Of a stretch of 64,000 bases of DNA, positions 1 to 9,221 are shown in pieces (positions within the stretch are counted from its first letter, which is position 1; each line of letters begins with the position of its first letter). Source of the stretch: Pseudomonas prosekii. GTDB lineage: Bacteria > Pseudomonadota > Gammaproteobacteria > Pseudomonadales > Pseudomonadaceae. The notes beneath the pieces are model-generated. The model ran no database searches and was not told the origin of the DNA. It worked only from the letters and a program-made list of their open reading frames with translations. Where the stretch lies: NCBI RefSeq assembly GCF_900105155.1, contig NZ_LT629762.1, positions 5,155,501 through 5,219,500 on the forward strand. The letters are read 5' to 3'. The position numbers were made by a program, and so were the translations under genes.

Positions 1-1
1 C

Positions 2-835
2 GGTTATTTGTATTGTTTTCGCGGCGGCTTGCGCTCGCAGACCGTCCAGCACTGGCTCAAGGACGAGGCGGGCATTGACTATCCGCGGATCGGCGGTGGT
101 TACAAAGCCATGCGCACGTTCTTGCTGGAGACGGTTGATCAGGCGATTGCGCAATGCGATTTTGTCCTGCTCGGCGGCATGACTGGCACCGGCAAGACCG
201 AAGTGCTGGTGCAACTGAACAACGGCCTCGATCTGGAGGGTTACGCCAATCATCGCGGCTCCAGTTTCGGCAAACGCGCCACCGGCCAACCCTCGAATAT
301 CGACTTTGAAAACCGCCTGGCGGTGGACGTGCTGAAGAAGCGCGCCCAAGGCATCGAGCAATTTGTGCTGGAAGACGAGAGCCGCGCGGTGGGCAGTTGC
401 GCGTTGCCGCTGCCGCTGTACCAAGGCATGCAGCAGTTCCCGATGGTCTGGCTCGAAGACAGCCTTGAAGGACGTGTCGAGCGGATCTTGCAAGATTACG
501 TGGTCGACCTGTGCGCCGAATTCATCGAGGTGCATGGCGAAGAAGGCTTCGCGCTGTTTTCCGAGCGCTTGCTGGAAAGTCTCAACAACGTGCAAAAACG
601 CCTCGGCGGCGAACGCCATCGGCGCATGTTGCTGCTGATGGAAGAGGCGTTGATCGAACAGGCGCGCAGCGGTGCAGTGGATCTGCATAGGGCGTGGATC
701 GAGGGTTTGCTCAGCGAATATTACGACCCGATGTATGCCTTTCAGCGTGAGAAAAAAGGCACGCGGATCGAGTTCGCCGGGGAGCGCGGGGCGGTGATTG
801 AGTACTTGCGCGAGCGGAATAGTCGGCGGGTTTGA
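2..835 (+). CDS. selU: tRNA 2-selenouridine synthase (5' end outside window)
   Basis: This is the C-terminal part of SelU/MnmH, which replaces sulfur with selenium (via a geranylated intermediate) at the wobble uridine of some tRNAs. The reading frame is open from base 2, and the first visible residues carry the rhodanese active-site loop YCFRGGLRS with its catalytic Cys. A P-loop (GMTGTGKTE) follows about 50 residues later, in the ATPase-like second domain. About 277 residues are visible, against a family length near 365, so roughly 90 N-terminal residues are missing. In many proteobacteria selD lies just upstream, which cannot be checked here. The call is secure from the rhodanese plus P-loop combination. 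Confidence 0.93.
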   Translation, partial: GYLYCFRGGLRSQTVQHWLKDEAGIDYPRIGGGYKAMRTFLLETVDQAIAQCDFVLLGGMTGTGKTEVLVQLNNGLDLEGYANHRGSSFGKRATGQPSNIDFENRLAVDVLKKRAQGIEQFVLEDESRAVGSCALPLPLYQGMQQFPMVWLEDSLEGRVERILQDYVVDLCAEFIEVHGEEGFALFSERLLESLNNVQKRLGGERHRRMLLLMEEALIEQARSGAVDLHRAWIEGLLSEYYDPMYAFQREKKGTRIEFAGERGAVIEYLRERNSRRV

Positions 836-850
836 TGTTGTCCGGGCTGA

Positions 851-926
851 CGCTTTCGCGGGCAAGCCTCGCTCCTACAGTGGTCGCATACAACCTGTAG
901 GAGCGAGGCTCGCCCGCGAAGAGGCC
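851..926. repeat. REP doublet (REPIN-like inverted pair)
   Basis: Two REP units in opposite orientation (CTTTCGCGGGCAAGCCTCGCTCCTA and its near complement) lie between the convergent ends of selU and the permease gene. They can fold into a long hairpin. Similar pairs recur across the first 35 kb, usually between convergent or tandem genes. Confidence 0.85.
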
Positions 927-945
927 CGATAAGCCGCTCAATCCC

Positions 946-2001
946 TTAAAGCAACGCCGCCCCAATCAGCCCGCACACCACACCAATCGCCATCGTCATC
1001 AGCGCCACGCTGACCAACACCCGCGTATCGAAATCCTTGCGCAGCATCAGCAGCGACGGCAGGCTGATGCTCGGCAGCGTCATCAGCAGCGCAACCGCCG
1101 GCGCAGTGCCCATGCCCAGGGTCATCATGGTTTGCACGATCGGGATTTCCGCAGCAGTCGGGATCACGAACAGCGTGCCGATGATCGCCAGCGGCACCAG
1201 CCACAACAGGCTGTCGGCCATCGCGCCGTCAATGTGCGGGAACACCCAGACGCGCACCGCGCCGAGCACCAGCACCGCCAGGATGTAGATCGGAATGGTG
1301 CTCCAGAACAGTTGCCAGATCGTCCGGCCCCAGCGCGTCAGGAAGGGTTGCGAATCGACTTCGCGAGCCTCGGCGACCGCTTCGACAGCGGCTTCAGGCA
1401 AGACTTCCGGGCCGGAAATCCGCTGCGCCACCCACGACACTCCGAACACCAGCACGATGCCCGCCACCAGGCGCAACGCGGTGAAACCCCAGCCGAGCAC
1501 GAAACCCATGAACACCAGCGTCGCCGGGTTGAGCACCGGGTTGCCGATCCAGAACGCCAGCGCGGCACCGACCGAGACATTCTGCCGGCGCATGCTGGCG
1601 GCCACCGGGGCGGCGCAGCACGAGCACATCATGCCGGGCAGGGCGAACAGGCCGCCGCGCAGGGTCGAGGCAAAACCGGCGCGGCCGAACAGGCGCAGCA
1701 GCCAGTCTCGTGGAATCAATACTTGCAACAGGGAACCGAGAATTACCGCGAGCACCGCGGCTTTCCAGATCGCGAGGAAATACACCTTGGCATACGCCAG
1801 CGCAGCGGCCAGTGGGTCGGCCAATTGATCGTTGATGATCGAGGCGCCGATGCTGTGACTGTCAGCGGCGACGAAGGCCTTGACGTAGTACGGCGACCAT
1901 TTGACGTAATACAGGCCGACGCAGGCGACCAGCAGGAACAGGGCGGGTTTCCACCAGAATGACCAGCCCCGGGCGGGGGTGGCGGCGGTTGAGAGCGACA
2001 T
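946..2001 (-). CDS. Permease of the DUF318/ArsP-like family
   Basis: This is a polytopic inner-membrane protein of 351 residues with about eight hydrophobic segments in two halves, separated by a cytoplasmic linker near residues 195-225. The signature CSCCAAP at residues 126-132, followed by GNPVLNPAT at 153-161, is typical of the YraQ/ArsP permease family; some members export organoarsenicals or other metal(loid) compounds. The ATG is preceded by GGAACC at suitable spacing. No ars regulator or reductase is adjacent, so the substrate is left open. Confidence 0.8.
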   Translation of the reverse strand: MSLSTAATPARGWSFWWKPALFLLVACVGLYYVKWSPYYVKAFVAADSHSIGASIINDQLADPLAAALAYAKVYFLAIWKAAVLAVILGSLLQVLIPRDWLLRLFGRAGFASTLRGGLFALPGMMCSCCAAPVAASMRRQNVSVGAALAFWIGNPVLNPATLVFMGFVLGWGFTALRLVAGIVLVFGVSWVAQRISGPEVLPEAAVEAVAEAREVDSQPFLTRWGRTIWQLFWSTIPIYILAVLVLGAVRVWVFPHIDGAMADSLLWLVPLAIIGTLFVIPTAAEIPIVQTMMTLGMGTAPAVALLMTLPSISLPSLLMLRKDFDTRVLVSVALMTMAIGVVCGLIGAALL

Positions 2002-2093
2002 GGTGAGGTTCCGGGCAAGAAGAAGTTGCGCTCATGATAGCCCAGCCTCTTCTCACACGGGGTCGCGGCAACGCGTGGGACGTCGCCGACCGG

Positions 2094-2768
2094 TTATGTA
2101 GGACAGGCCTGCGAACCGTTATCCAGCCCTTGTTTGTAAGTGTGGCTCTGCAGGCTGGCCTTGCCGTTGTGCCAGGTCAGGGTCAGCACGTACAGCGAAT
2201 CGAAGTCGCTCGATTCCCAGTCATCGGTGATGTTCTGCTTCTTGCCGACCGCGTCGCCAGCGACCTTGTTGATCAGCTCGGGCAGGTAGCCGTGGGACCA
2301 CGCGGTGTAGATGATCGAGTTGTGATACTTGTCTTCGAGCAATTCGTCGGCCAGATCACTGGTGTCATTGGCCGAGTATTCGATGTTCACCGGCAAACCG
2401 AGCTTGATCGCGCTGGGGCTGATGGTCATCAGGGGACGAATGTAGCTGTAGGAATTGTCCAACTCGCCTTCCTCGACATTGCGCGTCGGGTTGGCAGCAA
2501 ACACATAGTCAGCCTTGCCGAATTTCTCTGGCAGCAACGTCGACAGGTTGATCGCACGGTTCAGCCCCTGGCAATTGAGCTGACCGAGGCCGCCATCGGG
2601 TTTTTCGGCGTGGCGCAGGAACACCAGGGTCTGGGTGCCGTCGGCCGGTTGGGCGCGGCTCTCGCTCGACTCCAGTGACAGGAACAGCGCACTTGCCGCG
2701 AGCACGGTCGGCAGGACGACATAAGCGCGATGCTTGAAACGTTGGGCGAATTTCAGAAGATTGATCAT
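2094..2768 (-). CDS. Membrane-anchored or secreted histidine phosphatase-family protein
   Basis: This 224-residue protein has a hydrophobic N-terminal segment (about residues 16-32) acting as a signal or anchor. It is followed by the histidine phosphatase motif LRHAEKP, with catalytic His near residue 53 and the flanking Arg. A second conserved His appears in the WSHGYLPEL stretch, as expected for the phosphoglycerate-mutase-like fold. The substrate is unknown; extracytoplasmic members of this branch act on small phosphoesters. No strong Shine-Dalgarno precedes the ATG, so the start is less certain than the family assignment. Confidence 0.72.
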   Translation of the reverse strand: MINLLKFAQRFKHRAYVVLPTVLAASALFLSLESSESRAQPADGTQTLVFLRHAEKPDGGLGQLNCQGLNRAINLSTLLPEKFGKADYVFAANPTRNVEEGELDNSYSYIRPLMTISPSAIKLGLPVNIEYSANDTSDLADELLEDKYHNSIIYTAWSHGYLPELINKVAGDAVGKKQNITDDWESSDFDSLYVLTLTWHNGKASLQSHTYKQGLDNGSQACPT

Positions 2769-3083
2769 TGAATAAAGGGTTCTTCAGCGTATTCGATTAA
2801 GGCTGACAAACCTTTACACCGGGGGCGTCCAGCCTCGAGTGTTTTCCCTGTCGTGGTGCGGTCCGTTTCCATAATGGGCAGTGCTCAGAGTCTCTGATGC
2901 CAATTTGGTTCGATTGCCGCGAGTGCGCAGCACTTTAACGGCAACCTTTGATGCTGTGGGTGAAGGATATTGACAGGATGTTGCGGAATTATTTATGAAC
3001 AGATGGATGAGCTGAAAATGCTGCTGCCGAACCAGTCGATCGTCCCTTATGATCGGCGTTCCAATGTCTGTGTAGATGACCCC

Positions 3084-3782
3084 ATGACCGATCTCTCGGC
3101 GTTCCCAATCAGTGCAAAATGGCCGGCCCAGTACCCCGACTGGGTTCAACTCTATTCCTTGCCGACTCCTAACGGCGTCAAGGTCTCGATCATGCTCGAA
3201 GAAATCGGCCTGCCGTACGAGCCGCATCGGGTGAGTTTCGAGAGCAATGATCAGCTGTCGCCGGAGTTCATGTCGCTGAACCCGAACAACAAGATCCCGG
3301 CGATCATCGACCCCCACGGGCCCGGTGATCAGCCAATGCCGTTGTTTGAGTCCGGGGCGATTCTGATCTACCTCGCCGACAAAAGTGGCCAGTTACTCGC
3401 GCAGGAGTCGGCGGCGCGTTACGAGACTCTTCAGTGGTTGATGTTTCAGATGGGCGGTATCGGGCCGATGTTCGGCCAGGTGGGTTTCTTCAATAAATTC
3501 GGCGGCAAGGATTACGAGGACAAACGGCCGCGTGATCGTTACGTCGAGGAAAGCAAACGCCTGCTCAAGGTCCTCGATAAACACCTGGACGGGCGCGACT
3601 GGATCATGGGCGAGCGCTACACGATTGCCGACATCGCGACGTTTCCATGGATTCGTAACCTGATCGGCTTTTATGAGGCTGGCGATCTGGTCGGCATCAG
3701 CAACTTCCCGAATATCCTCCGCGTGCTGCAGCGCTTCCTCGCGCGGCCGGCGGTGATCCGGGGTCTGGAAATTCCCAAGTAA
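3084..3782 (+). CDS. Glutathione S-transferase (YfcG/Nu-like)
   Basis: This is a 232-residue cytoplasmic GST. It has an N-terminal thioredoxin-fold domain (LQLYSLPTPNGVKVSIMLEE, then NPNNKIPAI and the FESGAILIYLA glutathione-binding loop) and an all-alpha C-terminal domain with the IADIATFPWI motif. TPN at the position of the catalytic Ser/Thr resembles the E. coli YfcG/YghU disulfide-bond reductase group. The start at MTDLSAFP was chosen because upstream codons in frame do not resemble a GST and the family usually starts there; the ribosome site is weak. The PhzF-like gene follows after 18 bases, so the two may be co-transcribed. Confidence 0.85.
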   Translation: MTDLSAFPISAKWPAQYPDWVQLYSLPTPNGVKVSIMLEEIGLPYEPHRVSFESNDQLSPEFMSLNPNNKIPAIIDPHGPGDQPMPLFESGAILIYLADKSGQLLAQESAARYETLQWLMFQMGGIGPMFGQVGFFNKFGGKDYEDKRPRDRYVEESKRLLKVLDKHLDGRDWIMGERYTIADIATFPWIRNLIGFYEAGDLVGISNFPNILRVLQRFLARPAVIRGLEIPK

Positions 3783-3800
3783 CGTTGTTCAGGATCAAGG

Positions 3801-4649
3801 ATGGCCATGCGCTCTTATTCGTTCAAACAAGTCGATGTGTTCAGTCGCACGCCGCTCAAGGGCAATCCGTTAGCGGTGGTGTTCAACGCTGACGGGCTCA
3901 GTGATGAGCGCATGGCGGCGTTCGCGAGCTGGACCAATCTCAGCGAAACCACGTTTGTGCTGGAGCCCCGCGACCCGCGCGCCGATTACCGGGTGCGGAT
4001 TTTCACCACGCTGTCCGAGCTGCCGTTTGCCGGGCATCCGACGTTGGGCACTTGTCATGCGTGGCTGGAGGCGGGCGGCGTGCCGCAGGGTGACGAGGTC
4101 ATTCAGGAATGCGGCGTCGGGCTGGTACGGATTCGCCGACAGGGCGCGCAGTTGGCGTTTCTCGCGCCGCCGCTGTTGCGCACCGGGCCGGTCGAGGCTG
4201 ATGTGCTGGAGCGCGTTCGACGCGGGCTCGGGTTGCCGGCAGCGGCGATCGTTCGCGCGCAATGGGTGGATAACGGTGCGGGCTGGTTGGCGGTGATGGT
4301 CGAAGATCGCCAGCAGGTGCTGGATTTGCAACCGGATCATTCGCAGATGCTTGGCCTGGCGGTGGGGGTGATCGCGCCGTGGAACGCCGAGCGTGACGGC
4401 AATAACGCGCAGTTCGAAGTTCGCGCGTTTATCTCCGGCGACGGCATGCCCGAAGACCCGGCCACCGGCAGCCTCAACGCTGGCATCGCGCAATGGTTGC
4501 TGGGCGCAGGGCTGGCGCCTGAATCGTATGTGGTCAGCCAGGGCCTGAGCATGGGCCGCGCCGGGCGCATTCAAGTGGAACGGATCGGCGATGAAATCTG
4601 GATCGGCGGCGCGGCAGTGACCTGCATCGACGGCACATTGACGCTGTAA
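3801..4649 (+). CDS. PhzF-family isomerase/epimerase-like protein
   Basis: This 282-residue protein has the two-domain diaminopimelate-epimerase-like fold of PhzF. Visible family motifs are KGNPLAVV near the N-terminus, NLSETTFV with the likely catalytic Glu, FAGHPTLGTCHA, and DPATGSLNAG in the second half. True PhzF acts in phenazine synthesis, but this gene stands apart from any phz operon, and most single-copy PhzF paralogues have unknown substrates. An AGGA sits six bases before the first ATG; a second ATG two codons on is also possible. It lies directly downstream of the GST gene. Confidence 0.82.
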   Translation: MAMRSYSFKQVDVFSRTPLKGNPLAVVFNADGLSDERMAAFASWTNLSETTFVLEPRDPRADYRVRIFTTLSELPFAGHPTLGTCHAWLEAGGVPQGDEVIQECGVGLVRIRRQGAQLAFLAPPLLRTGPVEADVLERVRRGLGLPAAAIVRAQWVDNGAGWLAVMVEDRQQVLDLQPDHSQMLGLAVGVIAPWNAERDGNNAQFEVRAFISGDGMPEDPATGSLNAGIAQWLLGAGLAPESYVVSQGLSMGRAGRIQVERIGDEIWIGGAAVTCIDGTLTL

Positions 4650-4670
4650 CCGCCTACCGCCGCCAAACTT

Positions 4671-4895
4671 GTGGGAGTGAGCCTGCTCGCGATAGCGGTC
4701 GCTCAGTCACGATAAATGTCGCCTGACATGACCCCATCGCGAGCAAGCTCGCTCCCACATTTGAACTCGGGTGGCCGCAGATTTTATGGTTGCCATCACC
4801 CCCTGTAGGAGCGAGCCTGCTCGCGATAGCGGTCGCTCAGTCACTATTAATGTCGCCTGACACGGCGCCATCGCGAGCAGGCTCGCTCCTACAGG
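4671..4895. repeat. Two tandem REP doublets sharing one spacer
   Basis: Two REP pairs (4671-4758 and 4803-4895) lie in the phzF-hemB gap. Their internal spacers (GCGATAGCGGTCGCTCAGTC followed by TGTCGCCTGACA) are nearly the same, with a period of about 134 bp, which points to tandem duplication of a whole REPIN unit rather than two insertions. Confidence 0.8.
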
Positions 4896-4931
4896 GATTT
4901 ATGTTCCTTCATGGCAAATGGATGCGCCCGA

Positions 4932-4946
4932 CGGCAATTATTGCCG
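4932..4946. promoter_or_regulatory. Perfect 15-bp palindrome in the hemB leader
   Basis: CGGCAAT-T-ATTGCCG is a perfect palindrome about 100 bases before the hemB start, in a gap that otherwise holds only REPs. It could be a regulator operator or a small hairpin. The binding protein is unknown. Confidence 0.35.
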
Positions 4947-5048
4947 GAGCGGTAACGGTTTTTTTCCAGCCTGATGTTTGTGCCCGGCGCCTGACAGGGC
5001 ATAAGCTTCGCGCCCTGATACTTTTGTCTTATCGCCGTTTTCCCAGGA

Positions 5049-6029
5049 ATGCCCATGTCCAGCCAGTTCCCCGAAGCACGTCCACGCCGTCTGCGCCGCA
5101 ATGCGAGCCTGCGCAGCCTGTTCCAGGAAACCGAATTCAGCCTGAATGACCTGGTGCTGCCGATTTTCGTCGAGGAAGAAATCGACGACTTCGTACCGAT
5201 CAAAAGCATGCCCGGCGTAATGCGCATTCCCGAGTCGAAACTGGCGGGCGAGATCGAGCGTTACGCCAATGCCGGGATCAAATCGGTGATGACCTTCGGC
5301 GTCTCCCACCATCTGGACAGCACCGGCAGCGACACCTGGAACGGCAACGGTCTGGTGTCGCGCATGGCGCGGATCGCCAAGGATGCGGTGCCGGAAATGA
5401 TCGTCATGTCCGACACCTGCTTCTGCGAATACACCGATCACGGCCACTGCGGCGTGGTGCACAACCATGAAGTCGACAACGACCAGACGCTGGTCAATCT
5501 GGGCAAACAAGCGGTGGCGGCGGCACGTGCTGGCGCTGATGTGATCGCCCCGTCGGCAGCGATGGATGGCCAGGTTCTGGCGATTCGCCGCGCGCTGGAT
5601 GAAGCCGGTTTCACCCAAACGGCGATCATGGCGTATTCGACCAAATTCGCCTCGGCGCTGTATGGCCCGTTCCGCGAGGCCGGCGGCAGCGCGTTGAAAG
5701 GTGATCGCAAAAGCTACCAGATGAACCCGATGAACCGCCGCGAAGCGGTGCGCGAATCGCTGCTGGACGAACAGGAAGGCGCCGACGCGCTGATGGTCAA
5801 ACCGGCCGGCGCGTACCTGGACATCATCCGCGACATCCGCGAAGTGTCGCGTTTGCCACTGTCGGCGTACCAGGTCAGCGGCGAGTACGCGATGATCAAA
5901 TTCGCGGCCCAGGCCGGCGCAATTGACGAAGACCGCGTGGTCCGCGAAAGCCTCGGCGCCATCAAACGCGCCGGCGCCGACCTGATCTTCACCTACTTCG
6001 CCATGGACCTGGCCCTGGCCGGGATCTGA
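5049..6029 (+). CDS. hemB: Delta-aminolevulinic acid dehydratase, zinc-binding type
   Basis: This 326-residue porphobilinogen synthase condenses two 5-aminolevulinate molecules in heme synthesis. The Schiff-base lysines are at K199 (YSTKFAS) and K251 (MVKPAGAY). Three cysteines, C124, C126 and C134, in [14 protein letters not shown] form the catalytic zinc site seen in E. coli and animal enzymes. This is unusual for Pseudomonas, whose well-studied HemB is the magnesium type with Asp in place of these cysteines, so the gene is probably a second, zinc-dependent paralogue. The ATG at 5049 follows an AGGA-type ribosome site (CCAGGAATGCCC); a second ATG two codons later is possible. Confidence 0.93.
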   Translation: MPMSSQFPEARPRRLRRNASLRSLFQETEFSLNDLVLPIFVEEEIDDFVPIKSMPGVMRIPESKLAGEIERYANAGIKSVMTFGVSHHLDSTGSDTWNGNGLVSRMARIAKDAVPEMIVMSDTCFCEYTDHGHCGVVHNHEVDNDQTLVNLGKQAVAAARAGADVIAPSAAMDGQVLAIRRALDEAGFTQTAIMAYSTKFASALYGPFREAGGSALKGDRKSYQMNPMNRREAVRESLLDEQEGADALMVKPAGAYLDIIRDIREVSRLPLSAYQVSGEYAMIKFAAQAGAIDEDRVVRESLGAIKRAGADLIFTYFAMDLALAGI

Positions 6030-6059
6030 CCAGCCCCACGCCCACAACGGTTTTGCGTT

Positions 6060-6605
6060 GGTCTGGGATTTTGTAGACACATCCAATCCCCCTGTAGGAG
6101 TGAGCCTGCTCGCGATGGCGGTAGTTCAGCCAACACAGATGCAAGCTGACCCACCGCATTCGCGAGCAAGCTCAGCTCCCACAGGGGATTTTGCGTTTGT
6201 CCGAGATTTTGTAGACACATCCAGTCCCCCTGTGGGAGCGAGCTTGCTCGCGATAGCGATGTGTCAGCCAACACAGATGCAAGCTGACCCACCGCATTCG
6301 CGAGCAAGCTCAGCTCGTACAGGGGATTTTTCGTTGGTCCGAGATTTTGTAGACACATCCAGTCCCCCTGTGGGAGCGAGCTTGCTCGCGATAGCGATGT
6401 GTCAGCCAACACAGATGCAAGCTGACCCACCGCATTCGCGAGCAAGCTCAGCTCCTACAGATTTTTGTGTTGGTCCGAGATTTTGTAGACACATCCAATC
6501 CCCTGTGGGAGCGAGCTTGCTCGCGATAGCGATGTGTCAGCCAAACCGATGCAAGCTGACCCACCGCATTCGCGAGCAAGCTCAGCTCCTACAGGGGATT
6601 TTTTG
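6060..6605. repeat. Four-unit tandem array of REP doublets (~137 bp period)
   Basis: The marker GTAGACACATCC recurs at 6073, 6211, 6349 and 6485. Each unit carries one REP pair with the same spacer (GATGTGTCAGCCAACACAGA) and ends in CTACAGGGGATTTT. The units differ by only a few bases, so the array arose by recent tandem duplication. It fills the gap between hemB and the receptor gene. Confidence 0.9.
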
Positions 6606-6626
6606 GGCCTTCGGCTTATTCGGTGG

Positions 6627-6662
6627 ATAAAAAAAGCCCCGCAGCCATTCAGCTGCTGTGCC
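6627..6662 (-). terminator. Rho-independent terminator of the TonB receptor gene
   Basis: On the minus strand GCAGC-TGAATG-GCTGC followed by GGGGC and a run of seven T lies about 20 bases past the receptor stop codon. Confidence 0.7.
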
Positions 6663-6681
6663 TTGTTTCAAGCGGCGCAAA

Positions 6682-8910
6682 TCAGAAGTCGATGGTGCCG
6701 GACAACTTCGCCACGCGCGGTTCGCCTTGGGTCAGGTAACCAGCCTGGGCCGATTCCCAGTATTTCTCATTGGCCAGGTTTTCGACGTTCAAGCGCAACG
6801 TCACGTCTTTCTGGTCAACCTTGAAGCCATAACGCGCGCCGGCGTCAAAGCGATTCCAGGTCGGCAGGCTGAGGTTGTTCGCCGCGTCGGCGTACTGGCC
6901 GCCGGTACGCAACATCCGCGCGTTCAGCGCTACGCCCTGCAGGCCCGGCACGTCCCAATCCACGCCCGCGTTGAACTGAAAGGTCGGCACGCCGATCGCG
7001 CGGTTGCCGTCGTTGGCGCCGTTCTGGGTGTTTTTCAGTTCAGTGTCCATCAGCGTCAAGCCGCTGATCAGGCGCAAGCCGTCAATCGGTTCGCCGAAGA
7101 CGTTGAGCTCGACGCCCTTGTTGACCTGCTCGCCTTCACGCACATATTCCGCCGTGGTCGCGCTGGTAGCGATCGAGTAACCGTCGCTCGGCTGCTCGAT
7201 ACGGTACACGCCGAGGCTGGCGCCGTAGGTGCCCATGTCAATTTTGACCCCGGCTTCAACCTGCTTCGAACGGGCCGGCGCATAGACTTCGTTGCCGTTG
7301 GTCACGATCAAGTTGCCGGAAGTGGTCGGCGAGGTCGGACCTTCTGCCAAACCTTCGATGCGGTTGGCGTAGAACGACACGTGGTCCCACGGCTTGAACA
7401 CGATGCCGTAGACCGGCGTGGTGATCGATTCGTCATAGGCCGAAGTGCGGCTGCCGGAGCCGTAAGGCGCATAACCGTAACCCTGGACCACCAACTGCTG
7501 GCGGCGCAGACCGACGGTCAGCAACAGGCGATCGTCGAAGAAACCGAGGGTGTCGGATACGGCGGCGCTGCGGTTGAACGACTTGCCGACGATGCCCGGA
7601 TCGTTGAGGTCGCCGCCCGAGAAATTGCCGACCGGCGCCGGTGTGTTCACCGGGTGATAGATGTTGTTGGAGTAGCGCGTCAGGTCGAAATCGTAAGCGC
7701 TGCGCTGTTCGGTCCAGATCCCGGCGAGGCCGAAATTCAGTTTGTGGGTGACCGGGCCGGTGGCGAATCGGCCATTGAGGCCGGCCATGACGCTGGTGTT
7801 GTCTTCGTCATGCGGGATGAACGAACCGGTGGTGGTCGAAGCGCCGCTGTTGCCGACCAGCGTGGTCGAATTGTAGAGCCCGGTTTCGCGAGTGTGCTTG
7901 GCGCCGCCAGCGGCGTAGGCGGTCCAGTTGTCGTTGAGATCGTACTCGGCGCGGAGCATGCCGAACGTGTCTTCGATCTCGGTGAAACCCCATTTCGGCG
8001 CGTAGTTGGTGTCCGCCGATGGCGCGTCCGGGATGTGCGTGGTGTTGCCGAGGTTGACCGTGTTGCGCCCGCCGTTGACGCGCTGTTTCTGGTAGGCGAA
8101 ATCGCCGGAAATGCGCAGCGCGTCGCCGCGATAATCGAGGCCGACCGAGAACAGTTTCGAGCGCTGATTCTCGTGGTCGATGCCGGTGTCGCCTTCACGC
8201 TGGGCGAGGTTGACCCGCGCGCCGAAACGGTTGTCTTCACCGAAACGCTGACTGAGGTCGAGGTGCTGGCCGCGGCGACCTTCGTCGTTGATGTCGGTGG
8301 TGAAGCGACGCAGCGGCACGTCACCGGCACGCTTGGGTTGCAAGTTGACGCCGCCGCCGATGCCGGAGCCGGTCGGGGTCACGCCGTTAATGAAGGCGTT
8401 CGGGCCTTTGAACACTTCCACGCGCTCCAGAGCGTCAGTGGAAATGATCTGGCGCGGCAGGACGCCGTACAGGCCGTTGTAGGAAATATCGTCGCCGGTC
8501 AACGGCAAGCCGCGGATCATGAAGATCTGTGCCTGGTTGGAGAAACCGGACGCCTGGCGCACCGAAGAATCGTTGAGCAGCACGTCGGCGACGTCTTCAG
8601 CCTGTTGGTCCTGGATCAACTGTTCGGTGTAGGAAGCCATGCTGAACGGCACGTCCATCATGTCCTGATTGCCCAACACGCCCAATTGGCCGCCGCGCGC
8701 GACCTGACCGCCGGCATACACCGGGGGCAGGGCGGCTGCGGCAGTCGGGGCCTGGGCGTTGACGTTTACGTCGTCCAGCACCAAGGCTTTGCTGTCATCT
8801 TCGGCGGTGGCGGCTTGCACGCAAACAGGCAGAGCGGAAACAGAGAGGGCGCAAAACAGGGCAAGCAACGTCGGGCGAAATGGAACGCCGGAGCGGGTTG
8901 GAGTGAGCAT
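6682..8910 (-). CDS. TonB-dependent siderophore receptor
   Basis: This 742-residue outer-membrane receptor takes up a ferric siderophore using energy from TonB-ExbBD. A signal peptide covers about residues 1-33. A TonB-box-like stretch (ALVLDDVNV) follows, then a plug domain (about 70-190) with FMIRGLPLTGDDISYNG, RVEVFKGPNAFI and GGGVNLQPKRAGD, and a 22-strand barrel ending in the C-terminal Phe needed for BamA recognition. The NEKYWES sequence near the end is typical of the siderophore receptor family. AGGATC precedes the ATG. No regulator or siderophore biosynthesis gene is adjacent, and I could not find a convincing Fur box upstream. The ligand is unknown. Confidence 0.9.
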   Translation of the reverse strand: MLTPTRSGVPFRPTLLALFCALSVSALPVCVQAATAEDDSKALVLDDVNVNAQAPTAAAALPPVYAGGQVARGGQLGVLGNQDMMDVPFSMASYTEQLIQDQQAEDVADVLLNDSSVRQASGFSNQAQIFMIRGLPLTGDDISYNGLYGVLPRQIISTDALERVEVFKGPNAFINGVTPTGSGIGGGVNLQPKRAGDVPLRRFTTDINDEGRRGQHLDLSQRFGEDNRFGARVNLAQREGDTGIDHENQRSKLFSVGLDYRGDALRISGDFAYQKQRVNGGRNTVNLGNTTHIPDAPSADTNYAPKWGFTEIEDTFGMLRAEYDLNDNWTAYAAGGAKHTRETGLYNSTTLVGNSGASTTTGSFIPHDEDNTSVMAGLNGRFATGPVTHKLNFGLAGIWTEQRSAYDFDLTRYSNNIYHPVNTPAPVGNFSGGDLNDPGIVGKSFNRSAAVSDTLGFFDDRLLLTVGLRRQQLVVQGYGYAPYGSGSRTSAYDESITTPVYGIVFKPWDHVSFYANRIEGLAEGPTSPTTSGNLIVTNGNEVYAPARSKQVEAGVKIDMGTYGASLGVYRIEQPSDGYSIATSATTAEYVREGEQVNKGVELNVFGEPIDGLRLISGLTLMDTELKNTQNGANDGNRAIGVPTFQFNAGVDWDVPGLQGVALNARMLRTGGQYADAANNLSLPTWNRFDAGARYGFKVDQKDVTLRLNVENLANEKYWESAQAGYLTQGEPRVAKLSGTIDF

Positions 8911-9221
8911 TGTGTCGATCCTGGCGGCGCGCCGCTGGTATGGAAATTGACGGCGCGGGGAACTCCTTGCGCAAATACGACTCCAGGCGCGAATGATAGG
9001 TTTTCTCAGTCACATCCTGCAATCAGTTTGTCATCACACCACTTGCAACCCAAATCCTGTAGCAGCTGCCGAGCCCCAGCGAGGCTGCGTCCGGCGGGGC
9101 TTGGCAGCTGCTACAAGGGGAATGAGGGAGCTCGGGAACAGTGGAAGATGCCCAGAGTCATAGCCTGCGCCACACGATTGATCGTATGGTTGACCTCGGC
9201 TGAACGGAATTCTGGAGCACC
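8911..9221. other. Intergenic region: divergent promoters plus an inverted repeat
   Basis: This 311-base gap separates the receptor and the DUF1615 gene, which diverge. It holds a long inverted repeat at 9057-9117 (GTAGCAGCTGCCGAGC and its complement), of the same family as the array at 12.4-13.4 kb. Nothing else was recognised. Confidence 0.7.

Noticed and set aside
6060..6605. Possible CRISPR array from regular repeats
   Set aside because: The units are about 137 bp, the intervals between REP arms are the same in each unit and not unique, and no cas genes are present. The arrays at 19.5, 25.0 and 33.1 kb fail for the same reason.
8911..9050. Fur box upstream of the siderophore receptor
   Set aside because: Only a short GAATGATAG stretch resembles a Fur half site; the match is too weak to report as a feature.
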